The notes under the pieces were generated by a model. It searched no databases, was not told the origin of the DNA, and saw only the letters and a program-made list of their open reading frames with translations. A program made the position numbers and the translations under genes. A DNA stretch of 64,000 bases. Source: Cellulomonas sp. P24. GTDB taxonomy: Bacteria > Actinomycetota > Actinomycetes > Actinomycetales > Cellulomonadaceae. Location: positions 4,030,001 through 4,094,000 of the forward strand of contig NZ_JAJDFX010000002.1 of NCBI RefSeq assembly GCF_024704385.1, written 5' to 3'. Within the stretch, counting starts at the first letter, position 1. The number at the start of each line of letters is the position of its first letter. Of the stretch, positions 40,058 through 50,038 are shown one piece after another.

Positions 40058-43000
40058 ATGGTGATGACGATGCACCGGTTGTCGGCGGGTGCGGGCTTCC
40101 AGTACCTGCTCAAGCACACCGCCTCGGGGGACTGTGACCGCACGACGGCGTCGCCGTTGACGGCGTACTTCACCGACACGGGCAACCCGCCCGGGCGCTG
40201 GATCGGGGCGGGGCTGTCTGGAGTGGCAGATGGTGCCGGTCTGGCGGTGGGGAGCACGATCACTGAGCCGGCAATGGCGAACCTGTTCGGCACCGGCAAG
40301 GATCCCGTGACCGGGACAGCATTGGGGCGCGCGTACCCGGTCTTCACCCCGGTCGCCGAGCGCATCGCGGCCAAGGTCGCCGATCTCCCCGGCGCGATGA
40401 CGACCGAGGCGCGGGCGAAGGCGGTGGAGACCGTCACCCGCGTGGAGCTGTCCAAGCCGCACGCAGGTGCGGTGGCGGGGTTCGATCTGACGTTCACGCC
40501 GCCGAAGTCGGTTTCGACGTTGTGGGCGGTGGCCGACGTCGCGACTGGGCGCGCGGTCCTGGCAGCGCACCAGGCAGCGGTAGAGGACGCGTTGGGGTTC
40601 GTCGAGCGGTCGGCTCTGTTCACTCGGACCGGCACGGGTGGGTGTGAGCAGCGCCCGACGCGTGGGGTGCTGGCGGCGGCGTTCGACCACTGGGACTCCC
40701 GGGCCGGAGATCCGAACCTGCACACCCATGTGGTGATCGCGAACAAGGTCCAGGGCGTCGACGGTCGGTGGTTGTCGGTGGACTCCCGGGCCCTGCACCA
40801 CGCGGTCGTGACGGTCTCGGAGGTCTATGACGACCTATTCGCCGACCACCTGGCGGCCCGGTTGCCGGTGGCGTGGGGATGGCGTCATCGCGGCCCGCGC
40901 CGCTCGCCCGGGTTCGAACTGGACGGGGTCGATGAGGATCTGATGCGGGATTTCTCCACCCGCACCACCCAAATAGACGAAGCGATGACGGGCGCCGTCG
41001 CGAACTTCTACGCCGCCCGCGGGCGGGGTCCGAACCGCATTGAAGTCACCCGCCTGCGCCAGCAGGTCACCCGCGCCACCCGCCCGGGAAAGCACGTTCA
41101 CCCGTTGCGCGACCTGCTGGAAACCTGGCGGGCGCGGGCGACAGCGCGCACCGGCAAGACCCCGGAGGAGCTCACGGCCGCGGTCCTGGTGGCCTCGCGC
41201 ACGAGCGCAATCACGGCGGCGCAGGTGCCTGCCGGCGTCGTCGCCCACCTGGCCGAGCACACCACTGGGCAGGTGATGACGCGGCGTTCTACATGGACGA
41301 GGTGGAACGTGCTGGCCGAGGCGGCCCGGACCACGCGGGGTCTGCGGATGGCGACCGCGGCCGACCGCATCAGCTTGCTGGACCGGGTGGCCGACGCCGT
41401 GCTTGCGGGGTGTGTGAGCCTGGAACCCCCGAGCTGTTCACCGTTCCGCCCGAATACCAGCGCCCGGATGGCACGTCGGTGTTCACCCGCCCCGGGGAAG
41501 CCCGGTACACCCACACCCAAGTCCTGGAGGCCGAGGCCCGGCTCCTTGGCGCGGCCGAGGACGCTGCCGCTCCGGTCGCCCACGCCGTCGAGGCGGTCAC
41601 CAGTCGGCCGTTGATCCGCACCGACGGGCGCACGGTCCACCTGGCCCCCGATCAGGTCGACGCCGTTACCGCGATCGCGATGTCGGGGCGGCGGGTTGAC
41701 GTGCTGGTGGGTCCGGCCGGCACGGGCAAGACGACCACCCTGGCCGCGCTCAAGACGGTGTGGGAGCAGACCCACGGGCGGGGGACGGTCCTGGGGTTGG
41801 CGCCGTCGGCGACTGCCGCCGCCGAGCTCGCCGATGCCCTGGGGGTCGGGTGTGAGAACACCGCGAAGTGGTTGTACGAGTCCACCGGGCCCGGCGCCAC
41901 CCTGCGGGCCGCGTACCTGCAGCGCCTGGCCATCGAGCGCACCCAGACCAAAGGTGCGTCGGGGCTGGGGAGACTGCGCACGATCGACACCGCGATCAAC
42001 ACCCTGCGTACTGAATCCGCCCGGTGGGCCATGCGCCCTGATCAGCTGATCATCCTGGACGAGGCGTCCCTGGCCGGGACCGCCACCGTGGACGCCCTGA
42101 CCGCCCAGGCCACCAGGGCCGGGGCAAAGGTCCTGCTCGTGGGCGACCACGCCCAGCTGTCGGCCGTCGATGCCGGGGGAGCGTTCAACCTGCTCGCCGA
42201 ACGCGGCCGACCGGCGCAATTGACGTCGTTGTGGAGGTTCACCCACCGGTGGGAAGCGGCCGCTACGCGAGGCCTGCGCACCGGGAACACTCGGGTCCTG
42301 GACGCGTACGCCGACCACGACCGGATCAGCGCCGGGGCCGCCGAGGCCATGTGCGAACAGGCCTACACCGCCTGGCAGACCGACACCGAGGCGGGCGTTC
42401 CCGCGATCCTGCTGGCCGCTGACGCGGCGACCGTGTCCGCGTTGAACACCCGGGCCCACAACGACCGCGTCACCGACGGTCTGGTCAGCGCGTCCGGGGT
42501 GACCACATCGGATGGGACGCTCATCGGGGTCGGGGACCAGGTCGTGACCCGGGCCAACAACCGGCGCCTGAAGACCCCGGGCGGGTACGTCCGCAACGGC
42601 GACCTGTGGCACGTCAACGCCTTCGGCGCCGACGGGTCGCTCACGGTCACCAGACTGGCCCGCGCCGGCACCCACGCCGGGCAATCAGCCAGCGACGAGC
42701 GGGCCGATGTGATCCTGCCCACGGACTACGTGAACGCGTACGTCGACCTCGGGTACGCCACCACCACCCACCGCGCCCAGGGCATCACCGTGGACCACGC
42801 CCACGTCCTGGCGGCCCCCGGCATGGTGCGCGAGAACCTGTATGTTGCGATGACCCGCGGGCGCGACAACAACCACGTCTACGTCGCGCTGGACGACACG
42901 GACCCGACGTGCGACTACCTGCCCGATACGCACGCAGCACCCGGTGGGGGCGAGGTCCTGGAGACCATCTTGGCCACCACCGGCGCCGAACGGTCCGCAA

Positions 43001-43665
43001 CCCAGATGATCGCCGACCGCCAGAACCAGGCCGAGTCCCTCAAACGCCTCGAACCCATCCGCCACACCCTGCTCGCCGACGCCGCCGCCAGGCACTGGAC
43101 CGCCGCCCTGCCCGCCGCGGGCCTGACGCCCGACCATGTCACCGCGGTGCTCGCCTCACCGGCCCGCGGGCCGCTGTTCACCGCCCTGGACCGCGGCACC
43201 GCCGCCGGTTACCCCATGACGAGTGTTCTGCGCGACCTGATCGACAGCCGGCCCCTGGACTCGGTCGAAGACCCGGCCCGGGACATCGCGGCCGTCCTGC
43301 ATACCCGTGTCGCTGCCTGGCTGCACACCAAGGTCGCCGACCCCCGCGCCATCGTCGGCGTAGGGGAGTACGCCGAGATGTCGCCCGGCGCCGCAATGAC
43401 CCTGGCCCAGGTCGACGAGCTCATCGCGGCGCGCCTCGACGCCCTGACCGAGCATGCGATCCGCACCGAGCCCGCCTGGATGGGACGCCTCGGACCCGAA
43501 CCCGACGACGACGCCGCGAGAGCAGCCTGGCGCACGCAGGTAACCGCGATCGCGGCCCGTCACGACTACGTCGAGGGACCCACCCCGATGCCGGCACCCG
43601 AACCACCTCGACAGGTCGCCCCGGTGCTCACGCGCGACGCCAACGAATGGAGCAGGACATTGTGA
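40058..43665 (+). pseudogene. traA: MobF/TraA relaxase-helicase, frameshifted
   Basis: Start at ATG 40058 (or 40064). The relaxase half has 'AGFQYLLKHTASGD', 'SPLTAYFTDTGNPPGRW' and the metal-binding His cluster 'DPNLHTHVVIANK' near residue 220. From about 41430 the frame changes, and the helicase half has Walker A 'GPAGTGKTTTLAAL', 'ILDEASLAGTATVD' and 'GYATTTHRAQGITV'. Inserting one C in the five-C run at 41426-41430 rejoins the frames across 'CVSLEPPELFTVPPEY'. The repaired protein has about 1200 residues, normal for a TrwC/TraA-type conjugative relaxase. It nicks and unwinds transferred DNA. No type IV secretion genes are in the window, so the element is partial or mobilisable. Confidence 0.85.
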
Positions 43666-44048
43666 ACCCGATTACCTCGGACGCCGGGCGCGACCCGTTC
43701 TTCCCCGACCCGGTCCTGCATCAGCCCGGCGGCCCACCGCTGCCGATCCTGTGGGCCGCGCATACCCCCGAGAGCTGCCGCCACCTGTTCGAAGACCTCG
43801 AGCTGTGGGTCACCTGGCTCGTCGACCACTACTCCCTGGACCGCCGCTTCGTCCCCGAATGCTGGGCCCGGCACTGGGAACTCGTCGAAGAACTATCCGC
43901 TCTGCACCTGGCCTGGGAAGGGGCCTACGCCACCACCGCCCACGCCGACGCCGCCCTGACCTGGCACGAACGCCTCGCCCTCGCCCGCACCCGCCTCGCC
44001 GACTGGGTCGCACGCACCGGATGCCGACCCGGCGAACACCGCGGCTAA
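43662..44048 (+). CDS. DUF4913-like protein
   Basis: A 128-residue protein. GTG 43662 overlaps the relaxase stop by four bases and follows an AGGA site. An in-frame ATG at 43647 is also possible. The part 'WARHWELVEELSALHLAWEG' plus the preceding 'LFEDLELWVTWLVDHY' resembles the DUF4913 family often found beside actinobacterial conjugation genes. No catalytic residues are known for it. Confidence 0.65.
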   Translation: MNPITSDAGRDPFFPDPVLHQPGGPPLPILWAAHTPESCRHLFEDLELWVTWLVDHYSLDRRFVPECWARHWELVEELSALHLAWEGAYATTAHADAALTWHERLALARTRLADWVARTGCRPGEHRG

Positions 44049-44102
44049 CGGGCTCAGCGATGGCACTCGCACCGACGACCTGTCTGAGGCGCGTCGCACA
44101 CT

Positions 44103-44384
44103 GTGCTGGTGGGTGAGGATCAGCGTCAGGAGACCTGGTACGCCCACTGTGACAGCTGGCAGCCGATCACCAACGCCCGCGCGATCCCCGACCGGCGCCG
44201 GCAGCACGAGCTCGCCACTCCGATCCCTGTCCGGGTCCGACTGATCTGGCAGCGGGACGGCACCGAGCTCCTCGACACGATCGCGGTCGGCTGGGCCGGT
44301 CAGCTGGTGCACGTGCAGGTTCGTGACGTGCGGGTGCGGATCGGGTTCGCCTGGGTGCACGCCGAGCACGTCGTGCGCCGTTGA
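44103..44384 (+). CDS. small hypothetical protein
   Basis: A 93-residue protein with alternating beta-type sequence ('IPVRVRLIWQRDGTELLDTI', 'QLVHVQVRDVRVRIGF'), suggesting a small barrel or sheet domain. The GTG start has a weak ribosome site. It sits 39 bases ahead of the SRAP gene in the same direction. No family is recognised. Confidence 0.6.
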   Translation: MLVGEDQRQETWYAHCDSWQPITNARAIPDRRRQHELATPIPVRVRLIWQRDGTELLDTIAVGWAGQLVHVQVRDVRVRIGFAWVHAEHVVRR

Positions 44385-44423
44385 ACGCTGGCGGACCCGC
44401 GGCGGGGATGCGAACCTGGGCCG

Positions 44424-45137
44424 ATGTGCGGAAGGTACGCGAGCTTCCGGCGTGACGACGAGATTGCCCGTGCCCTGATGGTCCAGCAGATCCTGGGTGA
44501 GGAACGCGACCCGTCGTGGAACGTCGCCCCCATGCAGGGCATCCGCGTGGTGCTCGAGCGCCCACCCCGGGAGGAGCCCGACGCCGCGCCGGTGCGCCAG
44601 ATGCGCCGGGTCCGCTGGGGGCTCGTGCCGTCGTGGGCGAAGGACCCGAAGATCGGCTCGAGGATGATCAACGCGCGGTCCGAGACGCTCACCGACAAGC
44701 CGTCGTTCAAGGCCGCCGCGGCCCGCCGGCGCTGCCTGGTCCCGATGGACGGGTACTACGAGTGGATGAAGAACCCCGACGGCACCAAGACCCCGTACTT
44801 CCTGCACGCCGAAGACGAAGGTCTGCTGGCCGCCGCGGGACTGTACGAGCTGTGGCCGGACCCGGCCTTGGCGGAGGACGACCCGAAGAAGTGGATGTGG
44901 ACCGCCACGATCGCGACCACCACAGCCACCGACGCCCTGGGGCACATCCACGACCGCACCCCCGTGTTCATCCCACCCGACCGGTACGACCAGTGGCTGG
45001 ACACCCACCTGCAGGACACCACCGAGGTCGACGAGCTCCTGCGGTCCCTACCCGCGCCCGTCCTGCAGACCCGCCAAGTCGGCCCGGCCGTCGGGGCCGT
45101 CCGCAACAACGGACCCGAACTCATCGCCGCCGTCTGA
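44424..45137 (+). CDS. SRAP/HMCES (YedK) DNA-protein crosslink protein
   Basis: A 237-residue SRAP protein. The catalytic Cys2 ('MCGRYASF') forms a thiazolidine crosslink with abasic sites in single-stranded DNA. Other active-site parts are 'INARSETL' (Asn), 'YYEWMKN' (Glu near 110) and 'ALGHIHDRTPV' (His near 173). It shields abasic sites until repaired. SRAP genes are common on mobile elements, where they may protect single-stranded transfer DNA. The length is normal. Confidence 0.95.
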   Translation: MCGRYASFRRDDEIARALMVQQILGEERDPSWNVAPMQGIRVVLERPPREEPDAAPVRQMRRVRWGLVPSWAKDPKIGSRMINARSETLTDKPSFKAAAARRRCLVPMDGYYEWMKNPDGTKTPYFLHAEDEGLLAAAGLYELWPDPALAEDDPKKWMWTATIATTTATDALGHIHDRTPVFIPPDRYDQWLDTHLQDTTEVDELLRSLPAPVLQTRQVGPAVGAVRNNGPELIAAV

Positions 45138-45500
45138 TCCGAACTCGCAATGCGGATTTCTGGCCGTTCACGGCGGCGCGAGCATTCTCGTCACGACATG
45201 AGTTCGAGTAGGGAGGCAGAGAGAGCCGCAGCCAGCTTCTCATCGTGCTCACGTTGACACTCTCTGCACTACCGAAGCAGTACACCGCGTAGCACCAGAC
45301 CCGACTGCGGTAGATGCGGATGATCTGGAGTTTTGGAGGACGGGTCCGGTACCGAGCTCGAGCCCGAGTGCTTGAATGGCGCCGAGGCGACACGCCGATG
45401 GCGTGGCGCCGCCGGCGCTCCCCTCGGCCTTCGCCTGGCTCGGTGCCCATTTCAGTCGTCGTCGGTGGCATGGGGTCATCCGGCTCATCAGGGGGTTCTC
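45138..45500. other. intergenic, no supported gene
   Basis: About 360 bases of somewhat lower G+C after the SRAP gene. I see no ribosome-linked frame, repeat or RNA. Confidence 0.4.
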
Positions 45501-45698
45501 ATGACCGCGCCGGTTGCACCCACTTGCGGATCCCGTCGCGCCGCCCATGCCTGGCGTGACCTGTCGACGGGGGCCCGGGTTGTCGTCGCCGCGGTGCTCG
45601 CTCTCGTGGTGAACGGGCCGAGCTCGATCGATGGCACCCTGTCCGGTGGGTGCGTCAGCACCTCCGGTGCTGTCAGCGTCCGGCAGGGTGCACAGTGA
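45501..45698 (+). CDS. small membrane protein
   Basis: A 65-residue protein starting at ATG 45501 after a CAGGGGG stretch. One hydrophobic segment (about residues 23-38) is followed by a Gly/Ser/Cys-containing tail. It overlaps the next membrane protein by four bases (GTGA), which supports both. Function unknown. Confidence 0.55.
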   Translation: MTAPVAPTCGSRRAAHAWRDLSTGARVVVAAVLALVVNGPSSIDGTLSGGCVSTSGAVSVRQGAQ

Positions 45699-46015
45699 GC
45701 GTGATCCCGCCAGGAAGGCCGGCGCCGCGTCGCGGTGTGCTGCATCTGATCTTGGCGCTTCCGCTCAGTGTCATAGGCGCTCTCCTCGCGCTGGGCTTCG
45801 CGTCGTTCCAGTGGTGCGGCCTCACCGAGTGCAGGTGGGGGGACCGGGTTTCGCCGATCGCCGTCGGGGTACTTGCCCTCGTTGCCGGGCTCGTCGTCGC
45901 GTCACCGTTCTGGCTGGTCCGCTGGACGCACCGCGCACCTGTCCGCGTCGCGGTCGGATTGATCCTGACGGCCGTGGTCGCCATCTTCGGGTACCTGGTA
46001 GTCACGCATCCGTGA
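45695..46015 (+). CDS. small three-helix membrane protein
   Basis: A 106-residue protein with three membrane helices (about 15-37, 53-73 and 82-103) and two Cys in the loop 'WCGLTECRWGD' that may pair outside the membrane. GTG start overlapping the upstream stop. No family recognised. The preceding small gene is the likely partner. Confidence 0.65.
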   Translation: MSVIPPGRPAPRRGVLHLILALPLSVIGALLALGFASFQWCGLTECRWGDRVSPIAVGVLALVAGLVVASPFWLVRWTHRAPVRVAVGLILTAVVAIFGYLVVTHP

Positions 46016-46742
46016 CGACAAGGCCGGAGGTGTGCGGGCGATCTCGTGAGTGGAGACGACACGCAAAGGAGCACGTCTGGACCCGGGTGTGATGGGTGCG
46101 TGGACCCCCAACGACCCCGACATACGCTGCGTGGTCTTGAAGTGGACCGGTTGTCTCGACGCGTCCATGGCGCCGCCGAACGACCAGGCGCAGCGGGCAT
46201 CGGCTGTGGATCAGGGGCCTGCACGGTCTGGTTTGGCCGGGCATCGTCCATGACAGCGAACTCATCGCCGGACTGGAGCTGCAGAACCGCATCCATCCGA
46301 TGCACAGCGCCTCGCTTTTCGATGGCCTCACGCACTACCTCCTTCTACTGAAGGAGTGCGTGGTTGAGGTGGTTGCCCGCGATCTGGCGGTTCACCGCGT
46401 TGAGCGCACAACGGTCGAGGCAGCGATCCGAGCCCGCGCCTGTCGGATCGACCGCTCATCGGGCATGTGCGAGCGTCGGCCCTCCGAGCATTTGAGCGAC
46501 GCGGTCGCCCGGCCCGCGAAGTCGGAATGTCTGCAGCCACCTGGCTTCTGCCTCCGCGAGAGGAAGATGCGGCGCAGCCTGTGGTGGCATCACAGCAGCG
46601 CTCTGGCCCGGGCGCTCGTGTGTGGATTCGAGGGCCGCGAGTCGACGTCGGCTGAAGACTGACCCCCTGGCCCCGACGACACGGGGTTCACTTTCGGGCG
46701 ACGTTGACACCGCGGGTCTCTTTGGGGGCGGAGGTCGATCGC
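46016..46742. other. gene-poor stretch before the IS3 remnant
   Basis: About 730 bases without a supported gene. Several short frames exist on both strands but lack ribosome sites and family features. It probably contains further decayed mobile DNA. Confidence 0.4.
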
Positions 46743-46880
46743 CAACACAAGAGGTAGTCGCCTTCATCGACGCGAACCGTGACGAGCTCGGTGTCGAGAT
46801 GCCCATCTGAAGCGTGCTGCAGGTGGCTCCGAGTACGTGATAAGCGGCCAAGACCCGCACCCCCTCGACACGGACGGGCC
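46743..46880 (+). pseudogene. IS3-family transposase (orfB) remnant
   Basis: One frame reads 'TQEVVAFIDANRDELGVEMP', stop, 'SVLQVAPST', two stops, 'AAKTRTPSTR'. This is the N-terminal block of IS3-type OrfB (family pattern FIDxxRxxFGVEPICRxLQVAPSTYYAAK) with nonsense codons where Tyr-Tyr and Cys normally stand. The rest of the transposase, including the DDE core, and the inverted repeats are missing. Confidence 0.75.
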
Positions 46881-46972
46881 GCGACGGGATTCTTCGCCGG
46901 GCGCTGTCGGTGCCGGGTGGGATAGTCGACGTGTCCGAAACGCGTGGTGGCCAACATTGGGAGTTGAGACCA

Positions 46973-47203
46973 GTGGCAGCGAACCGAAACGTCGTACCGA
47001 ACCGGGCCGGCGGCTGGGACGTGAAGGGCGGGGGCAAGCGCGCGTCCGCGCACACCGACACGCAGGCACAAGCAATTGCGCGGGCGAAGCAGATCGTCGC
47101 CAACCAGGGGGGCGGTGAGGTGACCATCAGCGGACGGAACGGCAGGTTCCGCGCGAAGGACACTATCGACCCGGGCAACGATCCGCGAAACCTCCCGGGC
47201 TGA
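46973..47203 (+). CDS. DUF2188 protein
   Basis: A 76-residue protein, GTG 46973 with GGGAG upstream (GTG 46931 possible). It matches DUF2188: 'VVPNRAGGWDVKGGGKRASA', 'TQAQAIARAKQIV', 'GGGEVTISGRNGRFRAKDTI' and a closing acidic 'PGNDP'. The family is small, soluble and of unknown role, common on mobile elements and near defence genes. It is seven bases ahead of the first HEPN-like gene, so probably co-transcribed. Confidence 0.85.
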   Translation: MAANRNVVPNRAGGWDVKGGGKRASAHTDTQAQAIARAKQIVANQGGGEVTISGRNGRFRAKDTIDPGNDPRNLPG

Positions 47204-47209
47204 TCGGTC

Positions 47210-47770
47210 GTGGGCGAGACGTCAGCGCGCGAGGCTCGGCTCCGGGCGAAGCTACAACCGGCCGCTCTCCGCGCAACCCTCACATTCGCGGGCTTGTTTC
47301 AGCTCACGCACGAGATGATCAAGAGCATGGTCCTCGACGATGTGAAGGGGTTCTTCGGATTTGTCGCCGACGGCGTCTGGCTCCCCGCGTCTGGGGAAAG
47401 TGAGTATCGTCGCGAGGTCCTTGAGCTCGCGCTCGGCAAGCCGTTCGAGGCATCGCTGCTGTGGCTTCAGAGCATGGATGCCGTTACGAGCGAGCAGGCG
47501 AAGCGCCTCGATGACATCTACGCACACCGGCACCGGCTGACCCACGAGCTCGCGTCCTACCTGGCCGATCCCGACCTTGACCCCGATGTCGACCTGTTCG
47601 TGGATGCGCTCAAGACGCTCTCGGACATCGCGCGGTTCTGGACTCGGGTCGAAGCGGACCTTGGGAGTTTCGATCGCTTCCCGGAGGTTGACCTCGACGA
47701 GGTCGTCAATGGCCGTGTCGCCCTCCTCGGGCTCTGTATCCAGGCGTACAGCGGGGGTCTGGATGGTTGA
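47210..47770 (+). CDS. HEPN-like protein, first of a pair
   Basis: A 186-residue helical protein. 'DDIYAHRHRLTHELASYLAD' near residue 105 contains Arg-x4-His in a helix, the pattern of HEPN RNase or structural domains. No nucleotidyltransferase motif is seen. GTG start is weakly supported by a ribosome site, but the stop overlaps the next gene by eight bases, linking the two. HEPN proteins are common as toxins or abortive-infection effectors. Here that role is inference. Confidence 0.7.
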   Translation: MGETSAREARLRAKLQPAALRATLTFAGLFQLTHEMIKSMVLDDVKGFFGFVADGVWLPASGESEYRREVLELALGKPFEASLLWLQSMDAVTSEQAKRLDDIYAHRHRLTHELASYLADPDLDPDVDLFVDALKTLSDIARFWTRVEADLGSFDRFPEVDLDEVVNGRVALLGLCIQAYSGGLDG

Positions 47771-49127
47771 CCGGGCTGACCGCGACGCGGGCGGCGGCCA
47801 CGCAGTCGACGGAGCGAGCGCACTTGTTGGCCTGCAGACACCCGATTCGCGGACGCTGGCCGTCACGCCGTGGGGACTCGGTCTGGGTGTTGCGATGCGA
47901 GCCGAGGACTCGGCATCGATGTGGGCCGAGGAGGCAGGGCGCCTGCGTCTCGCCGATGACGTCGCGGAGGGCACCAGACGGGCGTTCGCAGAGCTCGCCG
48001 GCCTCTTGCCGTATGGGCTGTTGCACTACTCCCTTTTCACGCTGATCCACGACCGCGTGTTGTTTGTCCTCGAACTGGCGCTGCGTGATCGGTTCGTCGA
48101 GCACCACCAACGCGAGCACGATGGCTACGTCGAGTTCCGGCGAAATGGGCGCGACTACCCCACTCGCGTCGACAAGTACGGCGATGTGGTTGCCCAGGCC
48201 CGGAGATTGGGAAGAGGGGCCGAGATTGCGGTCCAGCCGCCTGGCCGCGCCGAGAGCACAGTTCGGTTCAACGGATCGTTCAGCGCACTAATCGTGTGGG
48301 CTCGCGAGCTCGAGTTCCTGTTCGGGCAACGTAGCGCTGCAGCCGAAAACGTGATCAGGAAGCTACGCAACGACGTGGCGCACCCCGACGGGTATCGTCT
48401 CCTGTGGCCAGGGGACGTGTTGCTCACCCTTCGCGACCTCGCAGAGATCATCAACCACATGTGGGGCCACGTCACGCCAGGCGGCAGGCTCTATCCCGGA
48501 CCAGTCGAACGACACACAGTCGCGTTGGCTTGGAGCGAGAACGGTGACTCGTGCGCGACCTTGGCCCGCAACCTCGCCGATCCAGGCGACTGGGACGGCT
48601 ACTCGCAGTTCGCGTTGGTGATGGCCACGTGGCCCGGATCGGCGGACCTCCACGAGTACGACTCGCGGTTCGAAGTGACCGCTGCGCCAGTGGGCTACCT
48701 GTGGGGCCCTGGTAGCCGCGGCGCGGCGCTCGAGTACCTCGAGGCCAACCCACCGCGGCGCGATAGTGCCACGATGCTGGACCGGCGGTTCCTCGTTCGT
48801 GTCGACGCCGACCGCATCTGGCAACCGATGAGACCGGAGATCGCGGCGGCGCTCGCGGGGGAGGCCACGGGCGGCAACTGGCACCTCATCCGCGCGGACA
48901 CACCCGCTGCGGCGCTTCGACACGTCCGCGCGCTCGTCTGTAAGGCGGAGTGCACGGACGCACGCACATGCCCCGTGTGCCACGCCGGCAACCTCGCCAG
49001 CGGCCCGCTCCAGTCGATGCTCTGCGACGCCGGCGAGGGTGCGCGTGTGCTCCCGCCGGACTTCCGTCTGCCGTCGCTCGTGAGCGGGTCGCGGTGGCTC
49101 TCCGTGGAGGCTGGCGCAGCCACCTGA
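47763..49127 (+). CDS. HEPN-domain protein, second of a pair
   Basis: A 454-residue protein, ATG 47763 overlapping the upstream stop. Near residue 200 is 'VIRKLRNDVAHPDGYRLL', the canonical R-N-x3-H HEPN active site in a helical region that starts about residue 75. The C-terminal part (about 240-454) contains 'CKAECTDARTCPVCHAG', a Cys-rich metal-binding motif, and is otherwise unknown. The fusion of HEPN plus a Cys-rich domain, beside another HEPN-like gene, suggests a nuclease and its partner or sensor, possibly defensive. Confidence 0.7.
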   Translation: MVDRADRDAGGGHAVDGASALVGLQTPDSRTLAVTPWGLGLGVAMRAEDSASMWAEEAGRLRLADDVAEGTRRAFAELAGLLPYGLLHYSLFTLIHDRVLFVLELALRDRFVEHHQREHDGYVEFRRNGRDYPTRVDKYGDVVAQARRLGRGAEIAVQPPGRAESTVRFNGSFSALIVWARELEFLFGQRSAAAENVIRKLRNDVAHPDGYRLLWPGDVLLTLRDLAEIINHMWGHVTPGGRLYPGPVERHTVALAWSENGDSCATLARNLADPGDWDGYSQFALVMATWPGSADLHEYDSRFEVTAAPVGYLWGPGSRGAALEYLEANPPRRDSATMLDRRFLVRVDADRIWQPMRPEIAAALAGEATGGNWHLIRADTPAAALRHVRALVCKAECTDARTCPVCHAGNLASGPLQSMLCDAGEGARVLPPDFRLPSLVSGSRWLSVEAGAAT

Positions 49128-49237
49128 CGTGCCTACCGGCGTCTGCGGCGATCGCCCCTTCGACGACGCAAGCTGGATCTTGCCGTATTCCCTCCTACAG
49201 GCCCATCAATGTCGGTGATCGCGCAGATACTCGCCTC

Positions 49238-49981
49238 ATGACTGATGTCGCCTACATGGTGCGCGAAGACTGGGCGCAGCACGGCACCGCGATGGTGCCC
49301 CAGAGTGCTCTCATCCGAGACTGGCTCGGCGACCTGCCGCTCCTGTTGGCGACGAACGACCTCAAGAAGTACAGGGACGAGCACAGCGCGGATCGCGAGT
49401 TCGTCGGGTACCTGCTCGGCAACACCCCTTCCCCCAAGATCGCGGCATTCGCGGACGTCGACCAGCTGCGCCGCCCGGGCGACGCCGTCAGGGGCTGCAT
49501 GGTTGCTCTGCACCCGTACGGCGAGCAGAATTGCGAGACGCTCCGTGAGGTCATTGTGGCGGGGCGAATCTCGCGCGTCTTCGTGATGGTCTGGGCGCCC
49601 ACCGAGGCGATTCGCACCATGCTGGACGGGCTTCGCGGGGTCGATCTACACACCGGCGTAGCAGCGCCGGCCCCGGACCCTGTCCAGTTTGAGGCCGCCA
49701 AGAGCATGGTGGCGGAGCAGTACAACGGGCTCGCTTCAGGCAACGGCAAGGACGCGGTAATTCAACTTGTCCGAGCGTTTACGGCCGAGGGCTACCCGCT
49801 CGATGTTGAGAGCTGGCTCCGCGCGTTCTTCGGCGCTGGCGGCGAGTTCGACGAGGCTCGGAAGGTCCAGAACCTCATCAAGGAGATGCAGAAGGGCGTT
49901 CGACACCGTGTTGAGCAGCGCTATCGCCCCGACATCGTGGACATCCTCCGGCGGCGCGCTGCGGAGAACTCGTCCGCCTAG
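49238..49981 (+). CDS. unknown protein next to the HEPN pair
   Basis: A 247-residue protein starting at ATG 49238. It has an alpha/beta N-terminal half ('VMVWAPTEAIRTMLDGL') and a helical, charged C-terminal half ('VQNLIKEMQKGVRHRVEQRY'). No family recognised and no membrane segment. It is 110 bases after the HEPN gene in the same direction and could be a further component. It converges on the broken ardC gene. Confidence 0.7.
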   Translation: MTDVAYMVREDWAQHGTAMVPQSALIRDWLGDLPLLLATNDLKKYRDEHSADREFVGYLLGNTPSPKIAAFADVDQLRRPGDAVRGCMVALHPYGEQNCETLREVIVAGRISRVFVMVWAPTEAIRTMLDGLRGVDLHTGVAAPAPDPVQFEAAKSMVAEQYNGLASGNGKDAVIQLVRAFTAEGYPLDVESWLRAFFGAGGEFDEARKVQNLIKEMQKGVRHRVEQRYRPDIVDILRRRAAENSSA

Positions 49982-50038
49982 AGCGCCCGCTCGCAACCAC
50001 TGCCAGCCGTTCGGTGCGCTCGACGCTTTGGATGAGGT

